From Streptomyces sp. AC550_RSS872 (GTDB taxonomy: Bacteria > Actinomycetota > Actinomycetes > Streptomycetales > Streptomycetaceae), in contig NZ_JAGMUL010000026.1 of the NCBI RefSeq assembly GCF_019049285.1, forward strand, positions 310,001 to 374,000: a stretch of 64,000 bases of DNA. Direction: 5' to 3'. Each line of letters opens with the position of its first letter. Within the stretch, counting starts at the first letter, position 1. Made by a program: the position numbers and the translations under genes. Positions 1 to 9,793 of this stretch are shown in pieces. A model generated the notes under the pieces. It ran no database searches. It was given only the letters and a program-made list of their open reading frames with translations, and was not told where the DNA came from.

Positions 1-78
1 CGGGTGTGGGGGGCCACGCGGTTCCGGTGCGCCGGACCCGAGGCGGTGCGGTATGTGCTGGCGGTGGTGCTGCCGTGA
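1..78 (+). CDS. C-terminal end of an upstream gene (partial)
   Basis: The reading frame is open from the window edge and stops with TGA at 76-78. It encodes 25 residues ending in a hydrophobic stretch (VRYVLAVVLP). The TGA overlaps the GTG start of the next gene as GTGA, the usual translational-coupling overlap here, which supports it as the real end of a same-strand neighbour. The fragment is too short for a family assignment, so no function is proposed. Confidence 0.45.
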   Translation, partial: RVWGATRFRCAGPEAVRYVLAVVLP

Positions 79-587
79 CCGTGACGCGACTGGACGCAGT
101 CCAACTGCTGGAGCGGATCGAGGACTTGGCCGACCTGCTGGTGGACACCGTGACCAACGGAGCCTCCGTCGGCTTCCTCGCGCCCTTCGACCGTACGGAG
201 GCCCTGGCCTGGTGGAAGGAACGGGCTGCCGCCGTGACCACGGGGCAACTGGCCGTATGGGCGGCGCAGAAGGACGGGCGAACCGTCGGCACGGTCAGTC
301 TGGCCTTCGCCGACAAGCCCAACAGCCGTCACCGGGCCGAGCTGGTCAAGCTGATGGTGCACCGGGGCGCGCGGGGCCGGGGCCTTGGCCGCACCCTCCT
401 TTCGACCGCGGAAGAGGCGGCGATCAGCGCCGGCGTCACCCTCCTCCACCTGGACACCGAGACCGACAGCCTCGCCGAGCGCCTGTACGGCTCGGCCGGC
501 TGGATCCGGGCGGGGGTGATCCCCGACTACGCGGCGAGGCCGGACGGAGTGCTGCGGCCGACGACGATCTACTACAAGCACGTGTGA
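75..587 (+). CDS. GNAT-family N-acetyltransferase
   Basis: A 170-residue protein of the usual GNAT length. The central segment (ELVKLMVHRGARGRGLGRTLL) carries the acetyl-CoA pyrophosphate-binding motif A (R/Q-x-x-G-x-G/A), here RGARGRGLG. It is followed by a helix and the strand HLDTETDS, and then the C-terminal 'AERLYGSAGWIRAG' element typical of GNAT motif B. It should transfer an acetyl group from acetyl-CoA to an amine; the substrate cannot be read from the sequence. GTG at 75 is chosen because it overlaps the preceding stop (GTGA) and because upstream in-frame sequence has no GNAT character. The family call is secure; the acceptor is unknown. Confidence 0.85.
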   Translation: MTVTRLDAVQLLERIEDLADLLVDTVTNGASVGFLAPFDRTEALAWWKERAAAVTTGQLAVWAAQKDGRTVGTVSLAFADKPNSRHRAELVKLMVHRGARGRGLGRTLLSTAEEAAISAGVTLLHLDTETDSLAERLYGSAGWIRAGVIPDYAARPDGVLRPTTIYYKHV

Positions 588-763
588 CCGGCCGAGGCGG
601 GCAGGGCTGGTGCGGCGGGTGGGGTGTCAGTGCCGCGTGGAACACTCGCCGTCGTTGATCACCCCACAGGGCGGAGCAGAACCCGAGTTGGGCCGACCGC
701 TTCCACCCTGTTCGGCACCCTCTCACCAGGTGATTGTCAGTGCCAGCGGCTACCGTGCGTGTC

Positions 764-1123
764 ATGCCGGATGCCGAAGACGTACGCCGTATCGCCCTGT
801 CTCTGCCCGACACGACGGAGAAGATCGCCTGGAGCATGCCCACCTTCCGGGTCGCGGGCAAGATGTTCGCCACGTTGCCCGAGGAGGAGACGTCCATCGC
901 CGTGCGCTGCCCCAAGGAGGAGCGCGACGAACTGGTCATGGCCGAGCCGGGCAAGTTCTGGATCGCCGACCACGAGGCGCAGTTCGCCTGGGTGAGGGCC
1001 CGGCTCGCCGCCCTGGAGGGCGAGGACGAACTGCGCGACATCCTCGCCGACTCCTGGCGTCAGGCGGCGCCGTCGAGGCTGTTGGACGCGTACCCGGAGT
1101 TGGGGCTGCCGACGGGGGAGTGA
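764..1123 (+). CDS. MmcQ/YjbR-family protein
   Basis: A 119-residue protein starting MPDAEDVRRIALSLPDT. It has the compact MmcQ/YjbR (CyaY-like fold) layout: an N-terminal helix, the 'W..P.FRV.GKMFATL' beta pair, the 'IAVRCPKEERDELV' strand-helix, and a C-terminal W(V)R...L helix. Members are small double-wing proteins often annotated as DNA-binding, with no established biochemical role. ATG 764 is chosen because homologous sequence begins there; the 30 bases of in-frame extension upstream look non-coding. It stands alone between a GNAT gene and a tRNA. Confidence 0.8.
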   Translation: MPDAEDVRRIALSLPDTTEKIAWSMPTFRVAGKMFATLPEEETSIAVRCPKEERDELVMAEPGKFWIADHEAQFAWVRARLAALEGEDELRDILADSWRQAAPSRLLDAYPELGLPTGE

Positions 1124-1315
1124 AACCGGGAGCGCACCCGCTGTGGTCGCACACCTCGGTCTGTACGTCGAGAGCCTGCGCACGGAGCGGACCTGAATCC
1201 GGTGGGACGCGGTGCGGCCGACGGCCACGCGTAAACGAGTGCGCGACCACCGACCCGAGTGCGGTATTGTTTCCATGCACGTTCGGCCGGGGGAAACCCC
1301 AGGTCAGACGGGCAC

Positions 1316-1389
<74 letters not shown>

Positions 1390-1396
1390 CGGTGCG

Positions 1397-1435
1397 AAGG
1401 GTCTTCGCAGGCGAGAGCCTGCGAAGACCCTTTTT
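1397..1435 (+). terminator. Intrinsic terminator after tRNA-Pro copy 1
   Basis: The 16-bp arms AAGGGTCTTCGCAGGC and GCCTGCGAAGACCCTT pair perfectly around a GAGA tetraloop and run into five T residues (1431-1435). It terminates the tRNA transcript. On the other strand it sits just past the end of the convergent rox gene and may work in both directions. Confidence 0.93.
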
Positions 1436-1454
1436 GTCGGCCGGACCCGCGCGC

Positions 1455-3041
<1,587 letters not shown>

Positions 3042-3151
3042 TCATGGCTTGCGCACGTCGGTGGTCGGGACCAGTGCCCGTCGTCCCTCTCTCTGCCTTT
3101 CTGCGGCACCATCGGAGTCGTTCCGCCCCACCGTCACCTCGGGAGTACGCC

Positions 3152-3502
3152 ATGCCCCGCTCCGAAGCCCGCGTCGCCACCGACCGCCCGCAGCGTTACG
3201 CCAAGCAGCTCGCGTCCCACCTGGGCCGGCGCAGCGAGACCAGCTGGGACGAGGCGACGGGGGAGGGCCGGATCGTCTTCCAGGGCGGGACCGGCACCCT
3301 CACCGCGGTCGAGGGTGCGTTGTTGCTGTCGGTGGAGGCCGACGCCGAGCGCCTGGCGCTGTTCGAGGACGTCGTGGGCCGGCATCTCGTCCGCTTCGGC
3401 GCCAAGGACGAACTGGTGGTGGAGTGGCGCAGGGACAGCGGCGAGCCCGGCACGACCCAGCGCAAGGGCGACGAGCCGGACGCGGCACACCGTCCGGACT
3501 GA
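3152..3502 (+). CDS. DUF2218 domain protein
   Basis: A 116-residue protein matching the small DUF2218 family: an N-terminal 'RPQRYAKQLASHLGRR' helix, a beta-rich middle (GRIVFQGGTGTLTAVEGALLLSVEA), and a helix-strand 'LVRFGAKDELVVEWRR', followed by a charged tail. Family members often sit near siderophore-interaction or iron-uptake genes; none is present here. No enzymatic residue is evident and function is unknown. ATG 3152 is preceded by GGGAG at good spacing. Confidence 0.8.
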   Translation: MPRSEARVATDRPQRYAKQLASHLGRRSETSWDEATGEGRIVFQGGTGTLTAVEGALLLSVEADAERLALFEDVVGRHLVRFGAKDELVVEWRRDSGEPGTTQRKGDEPDAAHRPD

Positions 3503-3617
3503 GCGCGCGCTCTACGCTCGCCCAACCCGGGTGGTCGCACGCCGCTGCCCGGTCGGCAGCGGCGCGGCTCGCCGACCGTGGCCGACGACGACGGACATGC
3601 CCGCCCCCGGCGACGGG

Positions 3618-4154
3618 TCAGATCACGCAGCCCACATGGGCCAGCGCCTGCTTCAGCAACACCCCGTGTCCGCCCGGCATCTCGCTCTGCACCGCCGGGG
3701 ACAGGGCCTCCTGCGGGCTGAACCAGACCAGGTCGAGGGCGTCCTGGCGGGGGCGGCAGTCACCGGTGACCGGGACGACGTAGGCGAGGGAGACCGCGTG
3801 CTGACGGGGGTCGTGGTACGCGGTGATCCCCTGCGTCGGGAAGTACTCCGCGACGGTGAACGGCTGGAGGGACGTCGGGACCCGGGGGAGCGCGACCGGG
3901 CCGAGGTCCTTCTCCAAGTGGCGCAGGAGGGCGTCGCGGACCCGCTCGTGGTGCAGTACGCGGCCGGAGACCAGGGTGCGGCTGACCGTTCCGTCCGGTC
4001 CGATGCGCAGCAGGAGGCCGATGCTGGTGACCTCGCCGCTGTCGTCGACGCGCACGGGCACGGCCTCGACATACAGGATCGGCATGCGGGCGCGTGCCTG
4101 CTCCAGCTCGTCGGAGGACAGCCAGCCGGGCGTGGTTTCGGTCATGTCAGACAT
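3618..4154 (-). CDS. NUDIX-like DUF4916 family protein
   Basis: A 178-residue cytosolic protein. It has the 'WLSSDELEQARARMPILYVEAVPVRVD..G....GLLLRIGPDGTVSRTLVSGRVLHHE' opening characteristic of actinobacterial DUF4916 proteins, which adopt a NUDIX-like fold. The canonical NUDIX box (Gx5Ex7REUxEExGU) is not visible. The equivalent helix reads RVRDALLRHLEKDLGP, so pyrophosphohydrolase activity is doubtful. It lies 33 bp downstream of the glutamine synthetase-like gene on the same strand and is probably cotranscribed with it. Confidence 0.72.
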   Translation of the reverse strand: MSDMTETTPGWLSSDELEQARARMPILYVEAVPVRVDDSGEVTSIGLLLRIGPDGTVSRTLVSGRVLHHERVRDALLRHLEKDLGPVALPRVPTSLQPFTVAEYFPTQGITAYHDPRQHAVSLAYVVPVTGDCRPRQDALDLVWFSPQEALSPAVQSEMPGGHGVLLKQALAHVGCVI

Positions 4155-4187
4155 TGCTTGATCATACTTTCCGGGAATTGCGAACGC

Positions 4188-5498
4188 TCAGTCGCGGTGC
4201 GGGCGGGGTTCGGGGGCGGGGACCGGTGCGGGTAAGGGAGGTCCATAGAGGCGTCCCAGCCGTACGGCGATGACGGCGTTGGCGAGGACCGGGCCCAGCG
4301 CGGCGCGCAGGGGCTCGTTCGTACGGAACTCCTCGACGGCTGCGCCGAGGGAGGTCGGCAGTCTCCGGACACCTCTGACTGCCGCCTCCCGCGTACCCGG
4401 ACGGACCGGATCGCCGGTGATCTCCTCCGGCAGGCGGGTGTCCGGCGTCAGTCCGTCCAGGCCTGCGGCGATCAGGCAGCCGAGGGCGAGGTACGGGTTG
4501 GCGGCCAGGTCCACCGGCTTGACCTCCAGGTTGGCCGCCTGGCCGCGATGGCCCGCCGTGCCCGTGACGACGCGCAGCCGCGCCTCCGGTGTCTCCCGGC
4601 CCCAGGCGGTGGACACCCCGGCCCACTGCGAGGGCCTCAGGCGCAGATAGCTCGCCGGGCTCGGGGCGGTCACCGCGGTCACCGCGGTCAGGGCGGAGAG
4701 GCGGACGTGGCCGCCGTTGCCCACACCCTGCCCGAGGACCGCCGGGGCGAAGGACACCGCGAGGCCGTGGCGCTGTGCCACCGCCCGGATCGTCTGCCGC
4801 ACCGGCACGCTGCGGTCGGCCGCCGCCACCGGGTCGAGCGCGGCCACCGACAGCTCGAACCGCCCGGCCGCGTACTCGGGATGCAACTGGTCGACCTCCA
4901 CCCCCTGCCGTGCGAGCGCCGCCAGCAGATCGGCGGCGCAGTCGCTCAACTCGACCTGGCGGGTGGCACCGTACGCCGGACCCGTCACCGCCGGCACGAA
5001 CTCGCCGTCGGCGCCGGGAGGCCGAGCGACGGCCCACTCGATCTCGATGCTCGCTTCGAAGGTGATGCCGTGGCGCTCGGCGGCCTCCTGGACCGTCCGG
5101 CGCAGGAAGGTGTGGCCGCACGCGGGATGCCGCTCGCCCTCCCGGGTGATCCGGTCGACCGGCGCCCACGCCCAGCCGGGCTGAGTGGACAGCTCCACCA
5201 GCGGGTCGAGATCGGGGTAGAGGCGCAGCTCGCCGTCCGGGGAACCGAGGACGTCGGTGGTGACGACGGAGTCGTTCGCGAGGAACGCGTCGAGCACCGG
5301 TGACATCCCCACGCCCCAGGCCGCCGCCGAGGCCGGCTTCGCCGTCGGAGTCGTCTTCACCCGGCCGATGCCCGCCGTGTCGACGTAGGCCAGCACGATC
5401 CGGTGCACGCCCCGCCCGGACAGCTCGCCGCTCAGCGCGTCGGCCCGCTCCACGTCACCGGGACGCCCTCCCGGGACGGGGTCGGCAAGGGTGGTCAT
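4188..5498 (-). CDS. Divergent glutamine synthetase-like ATP-grasp enzyme
   Basis: A 436-residue member of the glutamine synthetase superfamily. Visible landmarks are the N-terminal beta-grasp (IVLAYVDTAGIGRVKTTP), the metal-site strand FEASIEIEWAV, a 'HPEYAAGRFELSV' block, the 'GNGGHVRLSALTAV' nucleotide loop, and a C-terminal 'ANLEVKPVDLAANPYLALGCLIAAG' motif. Relative to true GlnA, the second His of the H-x-H pair is Arg (GGHVR). The R-x-E-x-R signature reads N-L-E-V-K. It is therefore unlikely to be the ammonium-assimilating enzyme. It more resembles GlnA3/GlnA4-type gamma-glutamyl-amine ligases, with substrate unknown. It precedes the DUF4916 gene by 33 bp. Confidence 0.78.
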   Translation of the reverse strand: MTTLADPVPGGRPGDVERADALSGELSGRGVHRIVLAYVDTAGIGRVKTTPTAKPASAAAWGVGMSPVLDAFLANDSVVTTDVLGSPDGELRLYPDLDPLVELSTQPGWAWAPVDRITREGERHPACGHTFLRRTVQEAAERHGITFEASIEIEWAVARPPGADGEFVPAVTGPAYGATRQVELSDCAADLLAALARQGVEVDQLHPEYAAGRFELSVAALDPVAAADRSVPVRQTIRAVAQRHGLAVSFAPAVLGQGVGNGGHVRLSALTAVTAVTAPSPASYLRLRPSQWAGVSTAWGRETPEARLRVVTGTAGHRGQAANLEVKPVDLAANPYLALGCLIAAGLDGLTPDTRLPEEITGDPVRPGTREAAVRGVRRLPTSLGAAVEEFRTNEPLRAALGPVLANAVIAVRLGRLYGPPLPAPVPAPEPRPHRD

Positions 5499-5574
5499 AC
5501 GGCCTCCCGGTCTCCTCGACGAGCCCGGCCGGTCGGGGCCGGTTCGTTCCGGTTCGTGCGGTCCCTGCTGGGAG

Positions 5575-6384
5575 TCAGGGTTTCACGGCGACCGCGCCGT
5601 ACTGCGGCACCGGAGCGGGAGAGCCGGCGGCCCGCCACTGCGAGCAGGACACCATGCCGGGCTCCAGCAGCTCCAGGCCCTCGAAGAAGGCGGCGATGTC
5701 CGGGCCGCTGCGAGCCGTGATCGGCGGCGTGGCGTTCTCGTTCCAGAACTTCATCGCCGGGATCTGGCCCTCGCCGCCGAGCTCGGAGTCGAAGGTCGGG
5801 TGCGTCAGGACCAGATGGCTGCCGGAGGGTACGGCGGCCAGGACGCGCCGTACGATCTCACGGGCCTTGTCGTGGTCGAGGACGAAGTTGAGGATGCCCA
5901 GCATCATCACGGCCACCGGCTTGCCGAAGTCCAGGGTCTGCGCGGCGCGTTCGACGATGGCGTCCGGGTCGTGCACATCGGCGTCGATGTAGGCGGTGAC
6001 GCCCTCGCGGGTGCCGGTCAGCAGGGTGCGGGCGTGCACCAGGACGATCGGGTCGTTGTCGACGTACACGATCCGGGAGTCGGGGGCGACGCGCTGGGCG
6101 ATCTCATGGGTGTTGTCCGCCGTCGGCAGCCCGGTGCCGATGTCCAGGAACTGCCGCACGCCCCGCTCCTCGGCCACGAAGCGCACGGCCCGGCCGAGGA
6201 ATTCTCGGTCCGCGCGGGCGATGTCCCGGATGATCGGGAACATCCCGGCGACCTGCTCGCCGACCTGCTGGTCGACCTCGTAGTTGTCCTTGCCGCCGAT
6301 CCAGTAGTTCCACACGCGCGCGTTGTGCGCCACACCGGTGTTCAGCTTCGCCGACCCGCCCGACGGGGTGTGGCCATCACTCAC
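5575..6384 (-). CDS. DUF574-type SAM-dependent methyltransferase (copy 1)
   Basis: A 269-residue protein of the actinobacterial S-adenosyl methyltransferase family. It has the hallmark 'RVWNYWIGGKDNYEVDQQVG' N-terminus, the SAM-binding strand QFLDIGTGLPTADNTHEIAQ, the acidic turn IVYVDNDPIVLVHA, and 'VMMLGILNFVLDH' after it. The start is GTG 6384 with AGGAGAGGA upstream. Streptomyces carry dozens of these paralogues, many next to regulators, and the substrates are unknown. A second copy is at 14709. No operon partner is evident. Confidence 0.88.
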   Translation of the reverse strand: MSDGHTPSGGSAKLNTGVAHNARVWNYWIGGKDNYEVDQQVGEQVAGMFPIIRDIARADREFLGRAVRFVAEERGVRQFLDIGTGLPTADNTHEIAQRVAPDSRIVYVDNDPIVLVHARTLLTGTREGVTAYIDADVHDPDAIVERAAQTLDFGKPVAVMMLGILNFVLDHDKAREIVRRVLAAVPSGSHLVLTHPTFDSELGGEGQIPAMKFWNENATPPITARSGPDIAAFFEGLELLEPGMVSCSQWRAAGSPAPVPQYGAVAVKP

Positions 6385-6582
6385 GACTCGTCCTCTCCTC
6401 GCACGCACGACCGAAACCGGCCATCGCCGCCATTGTGCCGCCCCGTTGATCACGCTGTCCTGTGAATCGGCAGAGCGAGCAGGGTGGTTGGCGGGGCGGA
6501 AGCCGGTGCGAGGAGAGAGAGGGGGCTGCCGGGCCCGACTGTTCGATCTGCCGGACCGCGCTGTTCGACCTCGCAGAGGCCG

Positions 6583-7431
6583 CTACTCGATCTCGCTGGG
6601 GCTCGCGGCCGGCGTCTTCCCGGCCAGGACGTCCTTGAGGCGCTGGGTGCCGAGCTGTACCGCCTGCTCCATGGAGTCGTGCTCGTCCCCGTCGAGGCCG
6701 CCCGACGTGACGGTGATCGCGTTGTTCCCGACGCGTACGGCGGCGATGTCCAGGGTCAGCGTGGCGTTGTTGCCGTCGGTCTCGCCCTGCACGGTCACGC
6801 GCAGGCCCTCACGGGCGTCGCCCACGTCGGGCAGCGAGGTGTCGACGACCTGGACGGTGCGCTCCTCGCCGTTCTCGGTCATCGTGAACTGGTCGCACTC
6901 GTCCGGGAGTTTCGCCATCCAGTTCAAGGCGCCCTGCGGGTCGGTCCGGTCGTAGGCGGCGACCTGGTACAGCAGACGCGAGTCGTCCTGCGTGAAGCCG
7001 CGCAGCGCGTTCGCTCCCGACGGCTTGCCCAGCAGGTCGTCGCCGAAGAGGGAGTCCATGAGCCGCTGGCAGTCGGCCGCGTCGGTCCGGGCGGTGACGA
7101 AGTCCGAGACGTCGACCGTGCCGATGAGCAGGCTGTCGTGCCAGTTCTCGGCCTCCGTGTCCTTGACCTGCGTCCAGTCGTCCTCGATGTCCGCCGCGGT
7201 GATCAGCGCCGTCTGCGCACCGGCCTCGGTGAGGGTGGCGGTGGGGGAGGACGTGGGTGACGCGGTCGGCGAGTAGGTCGGCTGCTTGCGGGCCGCGGGT
7301 GACGCCGTGACTCCCGATGACCGTGAACCGTCCTTGTCACCCTCGGACGAGCAGGCGGCCGTGGTCACCAGGGTGCCCGCCACCACGGCCGAGGAGAGGA
7401 CGCGGACGAGTCGGGTGGGACGACGGGTCAT
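6583..7431 (-). CDS. Putative secreted lipoprotein
   Basis: A 282-residue protein with a lipoprotein signal peptide: a basic N-region (MTRRPTRLVRVLSS), a hydrophobic core (AVVAGTLVTTAA) and the lipobox TTAAC-SS. A Ser/Thr/Pro-rich linker follows (about residues 30-65). After it comes a globular domain with two Cys (AADCQRLMD, PDECDQF) that may form a disulfide. It resembles the sensor-like or PknH-like extracellular domains of actinobacterial lipoproteins, but no family could be named with confidence. It should be anchored to the outer face of the membrane. ATG 7431 is chosen as the first start giving a signal peptide. Confidence 0.75.
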   Translation of the reverse strand: MTRRPTRLVRVLSSAVVAGTLVTTAACSSEGDKDGSRSSGVTASPAARKQPTYSPTASPTSSPTATLTEAGAQTALITAADIEDDWTQVKDTEAENWHDSLLIGTVDVSDFVTARTDAADCQRLMDSLFGDDLLGKPSGANALRGFTQDDSRLLYQVAAYDRTDPQGALNWMAKLPDECDQFTMTENGEERTVQVVDTSLPDVGDAREGLRVTVQGETDGNNATLTLDIAAVRVGNNAITVTSGGLDGDEHDSMEQAVQLGTQRLKDVLAGKTPAASPSEIE

Positions 7432-7513
7432 CGGAGTGCCTCCTGAGAACGAAACGAATGTCCTCAGGGCACCACCGCACTTGACGGCCCACCACCGGCA
7501 CCGGCCCGTTCGA

Positions 7514-7678
7514 GTGAGCCCCGGCGACACTCAGCTCCCGGCAGCCGCACACGGCGGCGGCTGCGGCCTCGTCGGCCTCAAGGAACGGGTGACCGCACTC
7601 GGCGGCGAACTGCACACCGGGCCGCGCGGCGGGGCGGGGTGGGAGGTACGGGCGGTGTTCCCGGCGCGGAAATCCTGA
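7514..7678 (+). pseudogene. C-terminal remnant of a sensor histidine kinase
   Basis: The translated 54 residues contain GGGCGLVGLKERVTALGG, then a G-rich turn and EVRAVFP before the stop. This is the G2-box and end of the HATPase_c domain of NarL/LiaS-type (HisKA_3) sensor kinases (G-x-GLxGMxERxxxLGG...). The rest of the kinase and any response regulator are absent; the upstream 80 bases show no kinase homology. It is read as the stranded 3' end of a deleted two-component gene. Confidence 0.72.
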
Positions 7679-7709
7679 CCGGTCTCGATACCGCGCGGCC
7701 TCCGCTCGC

Positions 7710-7728
7710 TGTTCAATGAGAGCGAACA
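7710..7728 (+). promoter_or_regulatory. Candidate operator TGTTC-N9-GAACA upstream of XRE-cupin gene
   Basis: A perfect 5-bp inverted repeat, TGTTC(AATGAGAGC)GAACA, lies 41 bp before the XRE-cupin start. It is well placed for autoregulation. Assignment to this regulator is inference. Confidence 0.4.
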
Positions 7729-7768
7729 CCGTACGAGCCTCAGATGGGCGCGCCGAGAGGAGCCACCG

Positions 7769-8407
7769 ATGTCCCCAGCCGTCGTGCCGCAGGTCGGCGC
7801 GCGCATCCGGCAGGCGCGCCTCGCCCGCGGGACGAGCCTGCGGGCGCTCGCCCGGGAGATCGGCGTCTCGGCCAGCCTCGTCTCGCAGATCGAGAACGGC
7901 AAGAGCCAGCCGTCGGTCAGCACCCTGTACGCCATTACGACCGCCCTCGGCATCTCCCTGGAGTCCCTCTTCGAGGCGGGCGAATCCGCAGCTGTCTCCC
8001 CCATGGCGGCGGCCCCCGGCACTGTCCTGCACGCCCTGGCCGCCTTCGCCGCCGACCCCGGCCGCCGGATCGGCCCGCTGGTCACGCCGGGCGACCGGGA
8101 GGTGCTGGAGCTGGACTCGGGTGTGGTGTGGGAGCGTCTCGGTCATGTTCCCGGCACCGACGTCGACTTCCTCCAGGTGACGTACCGGCCGGGCGGCGCC
8201 TCCTCCAGCTCAGGTGGTCTCATGCGTCACCCGGGTACCGAGTACGGCTGTCTGACCTCGGGCGAGCTGGTCCTCACCCTCGGTTTCGAGGAGTACACGC
8301 TGCGCCCCGGCGACGCGGTCTGCTTCGAGTCGACGACCCCGCATCGCTACCGCAATGATGGTTCTGTACCGGCCGTGGGCGTCTGGTTCGTGTTCAGTGA
8401 CACTTGA
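7769..8407 (+). CDS. XRE-family transcriptional regulator with C-terminal cupin sensor
   Basis: A 212-residue protein. Residues 10-65 form a helix-turn-helix of the XRE type (RIRQARLARGTSLRALAREIGVS and ASLVSQIENGKSQPSVSTLY). Residues about 130-210 form a cupin ligand-binding barrel (GLMRHPGTEYGCLTSGELVLTLGFEEYTLRPGDAVCFESTTPHRYRN). This is the PuuR/SinR-like architecture used to control amine or small-acid catabolism. It stands directly before the M24/E1/amidohydrolase cluster in the same orientation, 45 bp away, and is the likely regulator. The effector is probably a pathway substrate. Confidence 0.88.
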   Translation: MSPAVVPQVGARIRQARLARGTSLRALAREIGVSASLVSQIENGKSQPSVSTLYAITTALGISLESLFEAGESAAVSPMAAAPGTVLHALAAFAADPGRRIGPLVTPGDREVLELDSGVVWERLGHVPGTDVDFLQVTYRPGGASSSSGGLMRHPGTEYGCLTSGELVLTLGFEEYTLRPGDAVCFESTTPHRYRNDGSVPAVGVWFVFSDT

Positions 8408-8452
8408 CACTCGCGGCGCACGGTCGTTCACTCCGAAGTGGGGGTGGTCGCC

Positions 8453-9793
8453 ATGGCGATCCGCACATTCGGACCCAATGCCGTCGACTGGGAAGAGCGT
8501 GTCGACCTCGACCGGCTGCGCAGGCAGCGGCTGGCCCGCCTGAACGAGACCTTGAACCGCTCCGAGCTGGGCGCTGTGCTCAGCTTCGACTTCGCCAACA
8601 TCCGCTACATGACCGCCACGCACATCGGCACCTGGGCGATGGACAAGCTGATCCGCTTCGCCCTGCTGGTGCGCGGCGGCGAACCGATCGTCTGGGACTT
8701 CGGCTCCGCCGCCCGCCACCACCAGCTCTACAACCCGTGGCTCGACTACGGCGACGGCAAGGAGGGCAGCCCGCCCACCGGCGCCCGCGCCGGTATCTCC
8801 ACCATGCGCGGCGCCTTCCACCCGGACGCGGGGATCGCCGAGGACGTGGCCGCCAAGATCGCCGCCGAGCTGCGCGAGCACGGTCTCGCCGGAGAACCGC
8901 TCGGCATCGACGTCGCCGAGATGCCGATCCTCACCGCCCTGCGCGCCGAGGGCATCGACGTCGTCGACGGACAGCAGCTCTTCCTGGAGGCGCGCCGCAT
9001 CAAGACGCCGGACGAGATCTCCCTGCTCACCCAGGCCTGCGCGATGGTGGACGCCGCGTACGAGGAGCTGTACGGCTATCTGCGGCCCGGAGTGCGCGAG
9101 AACGAGTGCGTCGGAGTCGTCAGCAAGGTGCTGTACGACCTGGGCAGCGAATACGTCGAGGGCGTCAACGCGATCTCCGGCGAGCGCTGTTCACCCCACC
9201 CGCACGTCTACAGCGACCGTCTGATCCGCCCCGGCGACCCCGCCTTCTTCGACATCCTGCACAGCCATCTCGGGTACCGCACCTGCTACTACCGCACCTT
9301 CGCCGTCGGCAGCGCGTCCGGTGCCCAGCGTGACGCCTACGTCCGCTGCCGTGAGTACATGGACCAGGCCATCGCGCTCGTACGCCCCGGCGCCACCACC
9401 GCTGACATCGTCCAAGTGTGGCCGCGCGCCGAGGAGTTCGGCTTCGCCGACGAGACGGCCGCGTTCGCGCTTCAGTACGGCCACGGCGTCGGCCTGTCGA
9501 TCTGGGAGAAACCGATCTTCAGCCGACTGGTCTCCCTCGACCACCCCGAGGTCCTCGAAGAGGGCATGGTCTTCGCCCTGGAGACCTACTGGCCCGCCGC
9601 CGACGGCTGGTCCGCCGCCCGGATCGAGGAGGAACTGGTCGTCACCGCCGACGGCTGCGAGGTCATCACCAAGTTCCCTGCGGAGGAACTGCTGGTCGCG
9701 GGCCGCAAGTACTGGACGGTCGGCGGCGAGCTCAACACCCGGCGCGAGTCGCAGTCCCACCTCAACACCGCCCACGGCGACGGGACACGCTGA
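8453..9793 (+). CDS. M24 (creatinase/prolidase-fold) family protein with altered metal site
   Basis: A 446-residue two-domain protein. It has an N-terminal creatinase-like domain (VLSFDFANIRYMTATHIGTW...RFALLVRGGEPIVWDFGS) and a C-terminal pita-bread domain. Expected metal ligands are present at FFDILHS (Asp), GHGVGLSIWEKP (His), FALETYW (Glu) and RIEEELV (Glu). The second Asp, normally in GYxSDxTRTF, is replaced by Cys (GYRTCYYRTF). The family includes Xaa-Pro peptidases, creatinase, ectoine hydrolase and the DMSP lyase DddP, so a C-N hydrolase or lyase role is more likely than peptidase. Length and N-terminal style resemble DddP. It overlaps the next gene (TGATG) and begins the coupled cluster. 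ATG 8453 follows a G-rich leader; GTG 8438 is possible. Confidence 0.82.
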   Translation: MAIRTFGPNAVDWEERVDLDRLRRQRLARLNETLNRSELGAVLSFDFANIRYMTATHIGTWAMDKLIRFALLVRGGEPIVWDFGSAARHHQLYNPWLDYGDGKEGSPPTGARAGISTMRGAFHPDAGIAEDVAAKIAAELREHGLAGEPLGIDVAEMPILTALRAEGIDVVDGQQLFLEARRIKTPDEISLLTQACAMVDAAYEELYGYLRPGVRENECVGVVSKVLYDLGSEYVEGVNAISGERCSPHPHVYSDRLIRPGDPAFFDILHSHLGYRTCYYRTFAVGSASGAQRDAYVRCREYMDQAIALVRPGATTADIVQVWPRAEEFGFADETAAFALQYGHGVGLSIWEKPIFSRLVSLDHPEVLEEGMVFALETYWPAADGWSAARIEEELVVTADGCEVITKFPAEELLVAGRKYWTVGGELNTRRESQSHLNTAHGDGTR

